36,813 nt of DNA from Patescibacteria group bacterium (GTDB lineage Bacteria > Patescibacteriota > Patescibacteriia > JACQRZ01), in contig JBBTRI010000025.1 in NCBI GenBank assembly GCA_038065255.1, forward strand, positions 1 through 36,813, written 5' to 3'. Positions 16,784 through 25,525 of the stretch are shown here, piece after piece. The notes under the pieces were generated by a model that did no database searches, was not told the origin of the DNA, and saw only the letters and a program-made list of their open reading frames with translations. Position numbers and translations under genes: made by a program. How positions within the stretch are numbered: position 1 is the stretch's first letter; every line of letters begins with the position of its first letter.

Positions 16784-18553
16784 TTAAGGATTTTTTACCT
16801 TCAAAAGAGCAATGCCTAATTCTTTGAGTTGTTTTTCACTTACCTGCGCAGGAGCTCCCATAAGTACATCCTGTGCTCGCCCGTTTTTTGGAAATGCATA
16901 AATATCGCGGATACTCGGACATTCCCACAGTACCATCATAAGCCGGTCAACGCCCGGCGCAATGCCTCCATGGGGCGGCGCACCATACTGAAACGCGCGA
17001 ATCATGCCGCCGAATTTAGTGTCGACATCTTCCTGTGTGTATCCTGCGATTTCAAACGCTCGATACATAATATCTGGGCGATGATTACGAATAGCGCCTG
17101 AGCTAATTTCAAATCCGTTGCACACCAAATCATATTGATAGGCAAGAATTTCTTTGGGGTCTTTTGCATTCAATGCTTCCATTCCCCCTTGAGGCATAGA
17201 AAAGGGGTTATGAGAAAAATCAATTTTACCTTCTTCCTCATTCCAGTCATACATGGGAAAATCTACGATCCATGCCCATGCGGCTTTCTTGGGATCAATG
17301 AGGTTCATTTTTCTTGCCACTGATGAACGCACTGCGCCCAACGAACGGCAGACAATATCCCAGGAATCCGCGCCGAAGAAAACGCTATCTCCATTCTGTG
17401 CTCCGAGCGTTTCAAAGATATTCTTGGCACAATCGACTCCAAGATACTTGAGGATCGGTGATTGCAGCTCGCTGTCTTTCATGGTGATATACGCCAGTCC
17501 CTTCGCGCCAAAGATTTTTGCGCTCTCGGTAAGTTCATCAATATCTTTTCTGCTTAATATACTTCCCTCAGGCACTCGAATGGCATGCACCACACCGCCC
17601 CGTTGTAACGCAGAAGTAAAAACAGAAAAACCACAACCATCAACAAGCGTTGATACATTCTGTATAGGAAGTTCATAGCGCACATCGGGTTTGTCCGAAC
17701 CATAGGTCGTCATCGCCTCTCTCCATGCAATACGAGGAAACGGGGTTGACGTGACTTTTTTGTCGCTAAAGGTATGCGTAAGTTCAATCATCAACTGCTC
17801 GGTTACTGCAAACACGTCCTCCTGTTCAACAAAACTCATCTCAAGATCAAGTTGGTAAAATTCTCCAGGATGCCTGTCTGCCCGCGGATCTTCATCGCGA
17901 AAGCATGGAGCAATTTGAAAATAGCGATCGAAACCCGCAACCATCAAGAGTTGTTTGAATTGCTGCGGTGCCTGCGGCAACGCATAAAACTCTCCTTTAT
18001 GAATACGGCTAGGAACAAGGAAATCGCGCGCGCCTTCCGGTGAGGAATTTGTGAGTATGGGTGTTTGCACTTCCACAAATCCGCGAGCATGCATGTAGGC
18101 GCGGATGTGCATAAGGAATGTATCGCGCTTTAGTATGATATCTCTCGCTGACGGTCGCCTTAAATCCAAAAAGCGGTATTGGAGACGGATGTCTTCTCCA
18201 ACACCATCTTGATCAATTTCAAAAGGAAGCGTCTTTGCTTCGCTAAGTACTTCTATTCCTTCAACAACAAGTTCAATCATTCCCGTAGGCATATCTTTTC
18301 GTTCCGTTCCTTCCAAACGCCTATGTACGTTTCCCGTTACTTTGAGTACCCATTCAGATCGAAGTTTTTCTGCTTGTGAAAATGCGCTGTGCCGCTCCGG
18401 GTGAATAACACATTGCGTAATTCCATACCGATCGCGTAAATCGATAAAAATAAGTCCTCCATGATCGCGCCGCGAAGAAACCCAGCCACAAAGCACCGCG
18501 CGCACTCCCTCGTCCTGTACTGAAAGCTCATTGCATGTATGTGTCCGAAGCAT
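16784..18553 (-). CDS. aspS: Aspartate--tRNA ligase (bacterial type)
   Basis: A 589-residue class IIb synthetase of bacterial length. It has an N-terminal OB anticodon-binding domain (CGWVSSRRDHGGLIFIDLRD), class II motif 1/2 region with FRDEDPRADRHPGEFYQLD, the bacterial GAD insertion (about 285-415), and motif 3 GIAPGVDRLMM. It charges tRNA(Asp). As gatC and gatA are nearby, it may also charge tRNA(Asn) with Asp; the residues that decide this could not be judged reliably by eye. No SD is seen at the ATG (18553); a possible promoter lies at 18590-18617. It heads the aspS-ybaK-scpA-pilin-ligA-protease run. Confidence 0.96.
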   Translation of the reverse strand: MLRTHTCNELSVQDEGVRAVLCGWVSSRRDHGGLIFIDLRDRYGITQCVIHPERHSAFSQAEKLRSEWVLKVTGNVHRRLEGTERKDMPTGMIELVVEGIEVLSEAKTLPFEIDQDGVGEDIRLQYRFLDLRRPSARDIILKRDTFLMHIRAYMHARGFVEVQTPILTNSSPEGARDFLVPSRIHKGEFYALPQAPQQFKQLLMVAGFDRYFQIAPCFRDEDPRADRHPGEFYQLDLEMSFVEQEDVFAVTEQLMIELTHTFSDKKVTSTPFPRIAWREAMTTYGSDKPDVRYELPIQNVSTLVDGCGFSVFTSALQRGGVVHAIRVPEGSILSRKDIDELTESAKIFGAKGLAYITMKDSELQSPILKYLGVDCAKNIFETLGAQNGDSVFFGADSWDIVCRSLGAVRSSVARKMNLIDPKKAAWAWIVDFPMYDWNEEEGKIDFSHNPFSMPQGGMEALNAKDPKEILAYQYDLVCNGFEISSGAIRNHRPDIMYRAFEIAGYTQEDVDTKFGGMIRAFQYGAPPHGGIAPGVDRLMMVLWECPSIRDIYAFPKNGRAQDVLMGAPAQVSEKQLKELGIALLKVKNP

Positions 18554-18589
18554 ACCAAAATTCTTACAATTAAGTGACTGTTCCTTTGT

Positions 18590-18617
18590 ATTCTACTCTT
18601 TTTATGGGAAAAAGCAA
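18590..18617 (-). promoter_or_regulatory. Possible sigma-70 promoter of aspS
   Basis: TTGCTT (18617-18612) and TAGAAT (18595-18590) with a 16-nt spacer lie in the 69-nt gap between recO and aspS. The predicted start point is near 18583, giving a leader of about 30 nt. The -10 matches 5 of 6 consensus bases and the -35 matches 3 of 6. It would make aspS the first gene of a new transcript rather than an extension of the ribosomal operon. Confidence 0.5.
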
Positions 18618-18622
18618 CTCAT

Positions 18623-19255
18623 TTATGAGAGGGCGCCAGAGGCGTAAAAATCAAAAAAATCTTTTGAGCGAAGGGGGCGATCACACATATTCTCAAGAAA
18701 TGCAGTCATGCGAGCTGAGAGATTATGGTAATCCGCTTTTGTCCTTCCGCGACTAAACGCCAAGAGAGATTGCGAGCGCATAAGACTCTGGGTGATCCCC
18801 TTTGAATAGGGCTGATGGCCAAGAATACAGCTCAATTTTACAAGAGCAGCTATGCCGATGGTGTATGCCTTCCCGGCTTTCGCGTCTTGAAGCGATGAAA
18901 AAAAATCTTGCAAAAGTCTAAACAAAGCATCATCGCGCATATCCTCTTTGATAAGCTGATTGATAACATCAAAGAAAAAAAATGCAATAGCGCATTTTTC
19001 AAGCTGTTCCTTAATGACAAGAAAGCGATCGCGCATTTCCACGCTTGCAATCCTGTTAATGGATCGCCCCCGCGCAATCATGCATACCACTTCACTCAAT
19101 GGCTCAAGGTTACCGCAGAGTTTGCTGTTGATTTTCCGTACTCCCTGCGCCAGAACAACTATCTTGCCATACTCTTTGGTATAAAGAGTAAATGTCCGAT
19201 CGTATTCCCTCCAATCTTCCTTGTCAACAATAAATCCGTGAACAGAAAAAGTCAT
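18623..19255 (-). CDS. recO: DNA repair protein RecO
   Basis: A 210-residue RecO that loads RecA onto SSB-coated DNA with RecR. The N-terminal OB fold is clear: VHGFIVDKEDWREYDRTFTL, then YGKIVVLAQGVRKINSKLCG and LEPLSEVVCMIARGR. The helical C-terminal domain is shortened and the zinc-binding cysteine cluster of many RecO proteins is missing, with only isolated cysteines left. It follows ruvX by 15 nt, so two recombination genes sit together at the end of the ribosomal operon. Confidence 0.85.
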   Translation of the reverse strand: MTFSVHGFIVDKEDWREYDRTFTLYTKEYGKIVVLAQGVRKINSKLCGNLEPLSEVVCMIARGRSINRIASVEMRDRFLVIKEQLEKCAIAFFFFDVINQLIKEDMRDDALFRLLQDFFSSLQDAKAGKAYTIGIAALVKLSCILGHQPYSKGITQSLMRSQSLLAFSRGRTKADYHNLSARMTAFLENMCDRPLRSKDFFDFYASGALS

Positions 19256-19270
19256 ACACTACAATAGGCA

Positions 19271-19663
19271 CTATGCCAACCTATCAAGCACTTGCTGTAC
19301 CAGGAGCATGGCAGCAACTGCATCATCACGCCCGCGTGCTTTGGCACCCAGCAAATGCCCTGCTTGTTTTGTTGTAAAACTTTCATCAACTTCAATGACG
19401 GGGATAGTGACATTTTTTTGTATACTATTGCTGAATGCTTTTACTTTTTCATAATGCTGCCCGTACTGCTCTTTTGAAAACTCCGGAATGCCAATAACAA
19501 GCGTCCCGATTTCTTCGCGCTTAATAAGAGTATTAAGATACGCGGCAAATGCTTGCTGATTTTCTTCTTCAACTATTTCAAGGGGTGTTGCAATGCGCGT
19601 CTCGTCATCGCCAATCGCAAGGCCTATTTTTTTGGTTCCGTAATCAATGCCGAGATAGCGCAT
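19271..19663 (-). CDS. ruvX: RuvX/YqgF RNase H-fold nuclease
   Basis: A 130-residue YqgF family protein, the usual length (about 138). The RNase H-fold acidic residues are visible: D7 in GIDYGTKKIGLAIGD, the acidic stretch VIEVDESFTT, and the Asp pair in GRDDAVAAMLL. The family is linked to Holliday junction resolution and to pre-16S rRNA 5' end maturation; the rRNA role fits its place behind ribosomal genes. The start is 2 nt after the map stop codon. Confidence 0.92.
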   Translation of the reverse strand: MRYLGIDYGTKKIGLAIGDDETRIATPLEIVEEENQQAFAAYLNTLIKREEIGTLVIGIPEFSKEQYGQHYEKVKAFSNSIQKNVTIPVIEVDESFTTKQAGHLLGAKARGRDDAVAAMLLVQQVLDRLA

Positions 19664-19665
19664 AC

Positions 19666-20448
19666 CTAGTCGAGTTGAGTAAGAACTTCATGGCCGTTTG
19701 CCGTAACAGCAATCGTATGCTCGTAATGAGATGCAAGCGACCCGTCTGCAGATCGAATCGTCCAGCCATCAGCATCAGTCGTGACGCGCCAATCCCCCGC
19801 CAGTATCATCGGTTCAATGCACAAGACCATTCCTTCTTTTAATTCAACGCTTGGCAACCGAGGATCATCGTAACAGAATAGAGGCGGCTCTTCATGGAGT
19901 GAGCGGCCGATGCCATGCCCGGTGAGATCACGAACGGGGCTAACCTTTTCTTGCCGGCATATGGCTTGAATGGCTCGAGCAAGTTCGCGCGTTTGAACTG
20001 CAGGACGAACCAATGCGATACTTGCATCAAGTGCGGATTTTGCAGTAGCAATCAGTCTCTGTGCTTCTTTGTTTATTGATCCAACGCCTACCGTCACGGC
20101 CATATCTACACAGAGGCCGTTTTTTGCCGGATAGCGCAATCCAATATCAAGACCAACGATATCCCCTTCTTTTAATACGATGTCTCGAGTGCCAACCCCA
20201 TGAACCACTTCATCATTTATCGATACACAGAGTGTTGCGGGATACGGAATACCTCTTTTTGAACTGCGGTATCCCAGAAAAATCGGGTCACCACCGCTTG
20301 TGCGAATTTCTTGTTCTGCCAATGCATCCAATTCCTTAATCGCAATACCCGGTTGTACGCGAGAAACGACATGCGAAAGCACGGTAGCAAGTCGATGTCC
20401 CCCTTCGCGCATGATGCTAATTTCCTCTTGTGTTTTAATGGTGATCAT
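19666..20448 (-). CDS. map: Methionine aminopeptidase, type I
   Basis: A 260-residue type I enzyme that removes the initiator Met from nascent proteins. The metal ligands are seen in order: D in VGLDIGLRY (D101 by count), D115 (CVDMAV), His in GHGIGRSLHEEP, Glu in EGMVLCIEPM and Glu in HYEHTIAV. The substrate-side His is in EVVHGVGTRD. No N-terminal zinc finger is present. It overlaps the secY stop by 1 nt (TAATG). In many bacteria adk lies between secY and map; here it is absent. Confidence 0.97.
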   Translation of the reverse strand: MITIKTQEEISIMREGGHRLATVLSHVVSRVQPGIAIKELDALAEQEIRTSGGDPIFLGYRSSKRGIPYPATLCVSINDEVVHGVGTRDIVLKEGDIVGLDIGLRYPAKNGLCVDMAVTVGVGSINKEAQRLIATAKSALDASIALVRPAVQTRELARAIQAICRQEKVSPVRDLTGHGIGRSLHEEPPLFCYDDPRLPSVELKEGMVLCIEPMILAGDWRVTTDADGWTIRSADGSLASHYEHTIAVTANGHEVLTQLD

Positions 20449-21722
20449 TAGAGAAACTCTTCGTAATCGCGCATGGTGAGTTGCGCTTGCACTTGCTTCA
20501 TGATTTCAAGAACAACGCTTACCACGATCAGAAGGCTCGTTCCGCCAACGACCAATGTTTGTATACCCGTGATCTGTTGCATTGCAATCGGCAGTACAGC
20601 AACAAGGGCTAAAAAGGTGGAACCGGGAAGGTTAATGCGATTCACAATCGATTGCAGGTACTCAGCTGTTGATTTACCCGGCCGAATACCAGGGACAAAT
20701 CCTCCTTGTTTCTGGAGATTTTCCGCAATTTGATCCGGCTTAAACACGACTGCACTGTAGAAATAGGTGAAACCGACAACAAGAAGAAAATAAATGATGC
20801 CGTATGCGGTTGTATTATTGAAAAACGATAGTGTGGCTTGTGCCATATCAACAAGCCACTGCGTCTTTGCACGAACAAAAAACTGGGCAATTGTCGGAGG
20901 GAATAAAATCATCGATATGGCGAAGATAATTGGAATAACTCCACCCTGATTCACGCGAAGCGGCAAGTAGGTATCAATACCTCCGACTAAACGCATACCG
21001 CGCATCTGGCGCGCATACGACACGGGGATATTGCGCTGCGCTTCTGTCATAAGAACAACAAGCACGACGGTGATGATTGAAATAATAGCAAAGGCTCCTA
21101 TGTTAAAAATTTGAGTACTATCAAGAACTTGAATGGATTGCGCAACTTTTGGCAGAGAAGCGACGATACCAGCGAAGATAAGAAGTGAAATGCCATTGCC
21201 AATCTTCTTTTCAGAAATAAGCTCGCCGATCCACATGAGAAAAATCGTACCGCCGGTAAGCGTTACTATCATGAGTGCAAGGTTAAATGGATCCATATGC
21301 GACACAATGCGCGTTGGCGTATTTTGAAGCAATGTAATCATTCCATATGACTGCAATATCGACAGAGGAACGGCAAGATAGCGCGTATATTGATTGATTT
21401 TCTGCCTGCCATACTCCCCTTCCTTCGAAAGGTTCTCAAGCGCAGGAATAATCATAGTGAGAAGCTGCACGATAATGGAGGCAGTGATGTATGGCGCAAC
21501 ACCCATGGCAACGATGGAAAAATTTTCCAACCCGCCGCCTGAGAAAATATTCATAAGCCCGAGAAGTTGGTTGTTTCGGAAGAGTGCCTTAAGACTCTCA
21601 AGATCGACTCCGGGCAATGGAATGGATGCGGCAAAACGAAATATTACGAGCATCGCAAGCACAAACAATACTCGATTGCGAAGATCGGGAAGTTTCCAAA
21701 TTTGTGTAAAAAACCTCAGCAT
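20448..21722 (-). CDS. secY: Preprotein translocase subunit SecY
   Basis: A 424-residue polytopic membrane protein forming the protein-conducting channel, with about ten membrane helices. Signatures are the N-terminal DLRNRVLFVLAMLVIFRFAASIPLPGVD region, the plug region with GLMNIFSGGGLENFSIVAMG, and ISYARQMRG-like cytoplasmic loop (IPVSYARQMRG) used for ribosome and SecA contact. It overlaps rplO by 7 nt. Ribosome-linked secretion is needed for the pilins, DsbA-like protein and subtilase in this window. Confidence 0.97.
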   Translation of the reverse strand: MLRFFTQIWKLPDLRNRVLFVLAMLVIFRFAASIPLPGVDLESLKALFRNNQLLGLMNIFSGGGLENFSIVAMGVAPYITASIIVQLLTMIIPALENLSKEGEYGRQKINQYTRYLAVPLSILQSYGMITLLQNTPTRIVSHMDPFNLALMIVTLTGGTIFLMWIGELISEKKIGNGISLLIFAGIVASLPKVAQSIQVLDSTQIFNIGAFAIISIITVVLVVLMTEAQRNIPVSYARQMRGMRLVGGIDTYLPLRVNQGGVIPIIFAISMILFPPTIAQFFVRAKTQWLVDMAQATLSFFNNTTAYGIIYFLLVVGFTYFYSAVVFKPDQIAENLQKQGGFVPGIRPGKSTAEYLQSIVNRINLPGSTFLALVAVLPIAMQQITGIQTLVVGGTSLLIVVSVVLEIMKQVQAQLTMRDYEEFL

Positions 21723-22165
21723 ACTGTTCCGCCTGCTTTTTCAATTTTCTCTTTTGCTGTTGCAGAAACAGAACAATCTTTGAATGTGAGTGGCTTTGTC
21801 AAGGTGCCATCTCCAAGTATTTTAACATCCACAAGTTTACCGCTTTTTGGAGATTTTATTATCCCCTTTCGGACAAGAGTGCGCGGACTTACCGTTTCTC
21901 CAAGTGTGAATTGCTCTTCGATTCTAGAAAGATTAACGCCTTTACTTTTCTCATGAATACTGCGGAAACCGCCAAGTTTCGGGATGCGCAAAACAATCTG
22001 CTTCATACCGCGTGCTTTCAGGCCATGGGATCCGCCACTTCGCGCTCTCTGGCCTTTAACGCCACGGGTTGAATACGCCCCATGACCCGAACCAAGTCCG
22101 CGCCCGATGCGTTTTGCTTTTTTTCGTGATCCTCGAAATGGTGTGAGTTGATGGAGTTCTGCCAT
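21716..22165 (-). CDS. rplO: 50S ribosomal protein L15
   Basis: A 149-residue L15 of usual length. The glycine-rich basic N-terminus is clear: LTPFRGSRKKAKRIGRGLGS, then GHGAYSTRGVKGQRARSG, and the C-terminal globular part ends KEKIEKAGGTVC. It follows rpsE directly with only 6 nt between, so rpmD (L30), normally found here, is missing. The start is TAAGAATGTATG, with no SD. Confidence 0.97.
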   Translation of the reverse strand: MAELHQLTPFRGSRKKAKRIGRGLGSGHGAYSTRGVKGQRARSGGSHGLKARGMKQIVLRIPKLGGFRSIHEKSKGVNLSRIEEQFTLGETVSPRTLVRKGIIKSPKSGKLVDVKILGDGTLTKPLTFKDCSVSATAKEKIEKAGGTVC

Positions 22166-22171
22166 ACATTC

Positions 22172-22708
22172 TTATACCTCTTCTGTTTTCTCCTTCTTTA
22201 TACGATGGAGATGATGCCTTAGAACTGACTGTTTTTTGACTGAAGATTGCAATACATCAAAAGCTGAAAACAGCGCCTTGATATTATTAATCTTATTTTT
22301 TGATCCATACACCTTTGCAACAATATTATGGATTCCTGATATTTCTAGCGCTTCGCGCACGGCACCTCCTGCTACAATTCCCGTACCGCTTGGCGCAGGC
22401 TTAAGAATAATGCGAGCAGCTTTAAACTTAATGCGCAATTCATGCGGAATTGTTTCCCGCTCGATAGGAATAGTTACCATATCGCGCCGCGCACGGGTTG
22501 TAGCTTTTGAAATAGCCAATGAAACATCAGCGCCTTTTCCAATGCCATACCCAACGCCACCCTTGCGATTGCCAATAACAACACATGCACGAAATCGCAT
22601 GCGTTTTCCTCCAGCCATAACACGCGTTACGCGCGCAACTTCAATAGTTCGCTGGTCGAATTCTTGCTCTGTCGGTCGTGTTCGTGATGATCCTCTGCGT
22701 TCAGCCAT
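22172..22708 (-). CDS. rpsE: 30S ribosomal protein S5
   Basis: A 178-residue S5, which helps decoding accuracy and mRNA entry. It has the dsRBD-like N-terminal domain (RVTRVMAGGKRMRFRACVV) and the S5 signature GNRKGGVGYGIGKGADVSLA. The C-terminal domain includes GTGIVAGGAVREALEISGI. It is slightly longer than E. coli S5 (167). It lies 14 nt after rplR in normal spc order. Confidence 0.97.
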   Translation of the reverse strand: MAERRGSSRTRPTEQEFDQRTIEVARVTRVMAGGKRMRFRACVVIGNRKGGVGYGIGKGADVSLAISKATTRARRDMVTIPIERETIPHELRIKFKAARIILKPAPSGTGIVAGGAVREALEISGIHNIVAKVYGSKNKINNIKALFSAFDVLQSSVKKQSVLRHHLHRIKKEKTEEV

Positions 22709-22722
22709 ACAATAGTGTGTAC

Positions 22723-23082
22723 TTAAAATTCAAGTCCTCCCTCCCGTGCCGCATCTGCAAACGCTTTCACACGGCCATGGTATTTGTTACCTCGACGATC
22801 AAAAACAATGCGGGTAATATGTTTATCTTTTGCTTTTTTTGCTAAGAGTGCGCCAATAACTTGAGCACGCTCGGTCTTTGTTCCTTTTCGCTGTTGAGCT
22901 GAAAGTTCGCGTTCAGCTGCAGCGCAAAGCGTTGTGCCGCTTCCGTCATCAATGAGCTGTGCGCTTATTGTTTTCAGACCGCGGTGAACTGCCAAGCGAG
23001 GTACATCGTGAGTACCTGTGATGCGCGCTCGCGAACGTTTCACGCGAAGAAGAGCTGTTTGATTGTGAAGAATGGGACGCAT
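22723..23082 (-). CDS. rplR: 50S ribosomal protein L18
   Basis: A 119-residue L18 that binds 5S rRNA in the central protuberance. The N-terminal RVKRSRARITGTHDVPRLAV and the C-terminal IVFDRRGNKYHGRVKAFADA with AREGGLEF are typical. The start is a 1-nt gap after rplF (TAATATG), suggesting coupled translation. Confidence 0.97.
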   Translation of the reverse strand: MRPILHNQTALLRVKRSRARITGTHDVPRLAVHRGLKTISAQLIDDGSGTTLCAAAERELSAQQRKGTKTERAQVIGALLAKKAKDKHITRIVFDRRGNKYHGRVKAFADAAREGGLEF

Positions 23083-23083
23083 A

Positions 23084-23632
23084 TTATTTTGCTCCTGCCT
23101 TTCCGGCCTTACCCGCTTTCATGCGCACAACCTCTCCGGCATAGCGAATTCCCTTACCCTTATACGGTTCGGGTTTCCGAAGGCTTCGGATGCGCGCTGC
23201 AGTTTGTCCGACAAGTTGTTTATCAATGCCTTTGAGTATAATAGTATTTTTTTCAACAAGTACTTCAATGCCTGCCGGCAATGGCATTTCAACCGGATGA
23301 GAGTAGCCAAGATTGAGTACCAAGCCTTTGTCACTTGTCGCAACGCGATATCCTACACCCTGAAGTTCTAATTTTTTTTCAAAACCTTTCGAAACTCCCT
23401 CTACCATATTTGCAATCAATCTCTGCCATAATCCCCAAAGAGCGCGATGATCTTTATCTGTCGGGTCTGCAACTGTTACCTGAAGAGAGGAATCCGTTTG
23501 TGCAACTCGTACAACAGGATGAAGAGTGGCATCAAGTGTTCCTTTGGGTCCCTTAATACTAACATGCCCATCAGAAATAACGGCAGTGACGCCTGAAGGG
23601 ACTTCGATGGGTTGTTTTCCTACACGAGACAT
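23084..23632 (-). CDS. rplF: 50S ribosomal protein L6
   Basis: A 182-residue L6 with the two duplicated domains. MSRVGKQPIEVPSGVTAVI opens it, and the C-terminal signature is RSLRKPEPYKGKGIRYAGE. It binds 23S rRNA near the sarcin-ricin loop and the factor-binding site used by EF-Tu and EF-G. The C-terminus is Lys/Ala/Gly-rich (KAGKAGKAGAK), slightly longer than usual. Confidence 0.97.
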   Translation of the reverse strand: MSRVGKQPIEVPSGVTAVISDGHVSIKGPKGTLDATLHPVVRVAQTDSSLQVTVADPTDKDHRALWGLWQRLIANMVEGVSKGFEKKLELQGVGYRVATSDKGLVLNLGYSHPVEMPLPAGIEVLVEKNTIILKGIDKQLVGQTAARIRSLRKPEPYKGKGIRYAGEVVRMKAGKAGKAGAK

Positions 23633-23637
23633 ACTAT

Positions 23638-24030
23638 TTAGCTTACTTCACAGATTATTTCGCCCCCAATAGAAAGGCGTTTTGCGGTTTTATTCGTCAT
23701 AACACCCTTTGACGTTGAGAGAATTGCAATACCGCGGTTATTAAGGACAATTGGCAATACGTCTGACTTAGCATAAATACGGCAACCGGGCTTACTTATT
23801 CGCTTTACAGCATGGATAACCGGCGTACGTCCGACATATCTCAACGTTACGTCAAGCATTTTCCGCGCGCCTTCACCCGAAGGTGCATACTCTTCAATAT
23901 AGCCCTCTTGTTTGAGTATCTCAAGGATATCCTGCTTCATGCGGGAAAATGGAACCTCAATACGCCCCTTGCGGACCATGCAGGCATTCCGTATGCGCGT
24001 AAGTAAATCTGAAATTGGATCTGTCATCAT
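23638..24030 (-). CDS. rpsH: 30S ribosomal protein S8
   Basis: S8 binds the central domain of 16S rRNA and in E. coli represses the spc operon. From the ATG at 24030 the product is 130 residues (MMTDPISDLLTRIRNACMVR), equal to E. coli S8. The open frame extends to a TTG at 24045, next to the rpsN stop, which is less likely as the start. A further ATG at 24027 is also possible. The C-terminal signature NNRGIAILSTSKGVMTNKTA is conserved. The sequence between rpsN and the ATG reads ACCACCTTT, with no SD. Confidence 0.96.
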   Translation of the reverse strand: MMTDPISDLLTRIRNACMVRKGRIEVPFSRMKQDILEILKQEGYIEEYAPSGEGARKMLDVTLRYVGRTPVIHAVKRISKPGCRIYAKSDVLPIVLNNRGIAILSTSKGVMTNKTAKRLSIGGEIICEVS

Positions 24031-24045
24031 AAAGGTGGTTATCAA

Positions 24046-24231
24046 TTACCAACTGCTTTTTCGAATGCCGGGTATTGCGCCTTGCATTGCGAGCTCTCGG
24101 AAACAAATGCGGCAGATGTCGAATTTCCGCATATAGCCATGGCGTCGACCGCAGCGCCAACAGCGTCTCACTTTTCGAGTCGAGAATTTCGGTTTGCGTT
24201 TTGCTTTTGCTTCTTGTGCAGCCGTAGACAT
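24046..24231 (-). CDS. rpsN: 30S ribosomal protein S14, zinc-binding short form
   Basis: A 61-residue S14 of the type Z (rpsZ) form. The zinc site is C-x2-C and C-x2-[21 protein letters not shown] followed by ICFRELA. The C-terminus PGIRKSSW is the S14 signature. The N-terminal 15 residues ([15 protein letters not shown]) are basic. Its zinc dependence distinguishes it from the longer zinc-free form. Confidence 0.97.
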   Translation of the reverse strand: MSTAAQEAKAKRKPKFSTRKVRRCWRCGRRHGYMRKFDICRICFRELAMQGAIPGIRKSSW

Positions 24232-24233
24232 AG

Positions 24234-24788
24234 TTATTTCTTATGACCTTCTTTTTTAAAGGGAAATCCGATATAGGTGAATAATGCGAGTCCCTCTTGG
24301 CGCGAATGGGCATTTGTTGTGATGCTTATCTCAAGGCCATGAATGCGTTCGAGCTCATCCGACTTCATTTCGGGAAATGCAATATTTTCCTTAAACCCTA
24401 CATTACAATTACCCTGTTTGTCAACGACCGTCTCGTCTATACCATGAAAATCGCGCGTACGCGGAAATGCAAACGTAAGTAATTTTGCCAGAAAATCATA
24501 CATATACTTCTTTCGCAACGTCACTTTCATGCCAACAACCATCCCTTCTCGAATCTTAAATGTTGCGATAGATTGTTTTGCTTTTGTTTTTACAGGACGC
24601 TGACCGGTGATGCGCGTGAGATTATCTTCAACGGTCTGTAAAAATTGTGCATCTTTCAATGCTCGTCCAACGCCAACATTAAGCGTTACTTTTGTGATGC
24701 GCGGCACCGCCAAGCTATTTGCATAGCCAAATTGCTTCATCATCTTTGGTACGATTTCTTTTGTGTAGTATATTCCAAGATCAGTCAT
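24234..24788 (-). CDS. rplE: 50S ribosomal protein L5
   Basis: A 184-residue L5 that binds 5S rRNA and contacts the P-site tRNA. I placed the start at the ATG at 24788 ([20 protein letters not shown]), 5 nt after the rplX stop. A longer frame to 24875 overlaps rplX by 83 nt and adds 29 residues not seen in L5. Typical motifs are [38 protein letters not shown] and the C-terminal [19 protein letters not shown]. Confidence 0.96.
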   Translation of the reverse strand: MTDLGIYYTKEIVPKMMKQFGYANSLAVPRITKVTLNVGVGRALKDAQFLQTVEDNLTRITGQRPVKTKAKQSIATFKIREGMVVGMKVTLRKKYMYDFLAKLLTFAFPRTRDFHGIDETVVDKQGNCNVGFKENIAFPEMKSDELERIHGLEISITTNAHSRQEGLALFTYIGFPFKKEGHKK

Positions 24789-24792
24789 AGAT

Positions 24793-25125
24793 TTATGCGC
24801 CAAGAAGCGCTTTACACTTCTTGCATACGCGTTCTTTCTTTTTTCTAAAATCTCCTTCCAGGGTCTGGTATCCAACTCGTGTCGGTGCGGTACATTTAGG
24901 ACAGATAAGCATTACTTTTGAGATAGCCAGCGGGGCAGGGAAATAAATTTTTTGGCCTTTCTCGCCGCCTTTGCGGGGCCGAATATGGCGCGCAACGACA
25001 TTTACTCCTTCAATGGCAACTTTCCTCTCTTCCCGAAGCACGCGCACAACCTTGCCCGTTTTCCCCTTCTCTTTGCCGGCAATAACTTTGACGGTATCCT
25101 GTTTGTGTATTTTGAGATTATTCAT
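24793..25125 (-). CDS. rplX: 50S ribosomal protein L24
   Basis: A 110-residue L24, an early assembly protein. The KOW motif is in KIHKQDTVKVIAGKEKGKTG. The C-terminal half has two Cys pairs, CPKC and CKKC (LICPKCTAPTRVG and RVCKKCKALLGA), a probable zinc ribbon found in many but not all L24 proteins. It follows rplN by 18 nt. Confidence 0.96.
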   Translation of the reverse strand: MNNLKIHKQDTVKVIAGKEKGKTGKVVRVLREERKVAIEGVNVVARHIRPRKGGEKGQKIYFPAPLAISKVMLICPKCTAPTRVGYQTLEGDFRKKKERVCKKCKALLGA

Positions 25126-25143
25126 ATGAAGTATAAGTCACTC

Positions 25144-25515
25144 TTACAAAACTTCTTGGGCAAGAGAAATAATCTTAGTAAATCCTTTGGCTCGCAATTC
25201 GCGAGCGACGGGTCCGAAAATACGACTTGCGATCGGCTCTTTGCTTTTTTTGTCGATAAGCACAATAGCATTATCTCCAAAACGGATATACGTGCCGTCT
25301 TTGCGACGCGTTTCTTTTCGTGTCCGAACCATAACACCGTGGCGCACCTCACCTTTTTTTACTTGGCTATAGGGCTGCGCTTCTTTAATAGAAATAGTAA
25401 CAATATCCCCAATTCGCGCATAGCGTTTTTGATAGCCGCCAGTTACGCGAATACACTGGATTCGTCGTGCTCCAGAATTATCTGCGGGTGTAAGCATTGA
25501 TCGGTGTTGGATCAT
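25144..25515 (-). CDS. rplN: 50S ribosomal protein L14
   Basis: A 123-residue L14, matching the family length. [20 protein letters not shown] is the family N-terminus, followed by [20 protein letters not shown] and [20 protein letters not shown]. It forms a bridge to the 30S subunit and binds silencing factor RsfS in other bacteria. Confidence 0.97.
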   Translation of the reverse strand: MIQHRSMLTPADNSGARRIQCIRVTGGYQKRYARIGDIVTISIKEAQPYSQVKKGEVRHGVMVRTRKETRRKDGTYIRFGDNAIVLIDKKSKEPIASRIFGPVARELRAKGFTKIISLAQEVL

Positions 25516-25525
25516 ATCTATGGTG

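Noticed and set aside
24031-24045. TTG start of rpsH at 24045
   Set aside because: The ATG at 24030 matches the S8 N-terminus and length.
24789-24875. Extended rplE start at 24875
   Set aside because: It overlaps rplX by 83 nt, and the added 29 residues are not part of L5; the ATG at 24788 gives the family start.
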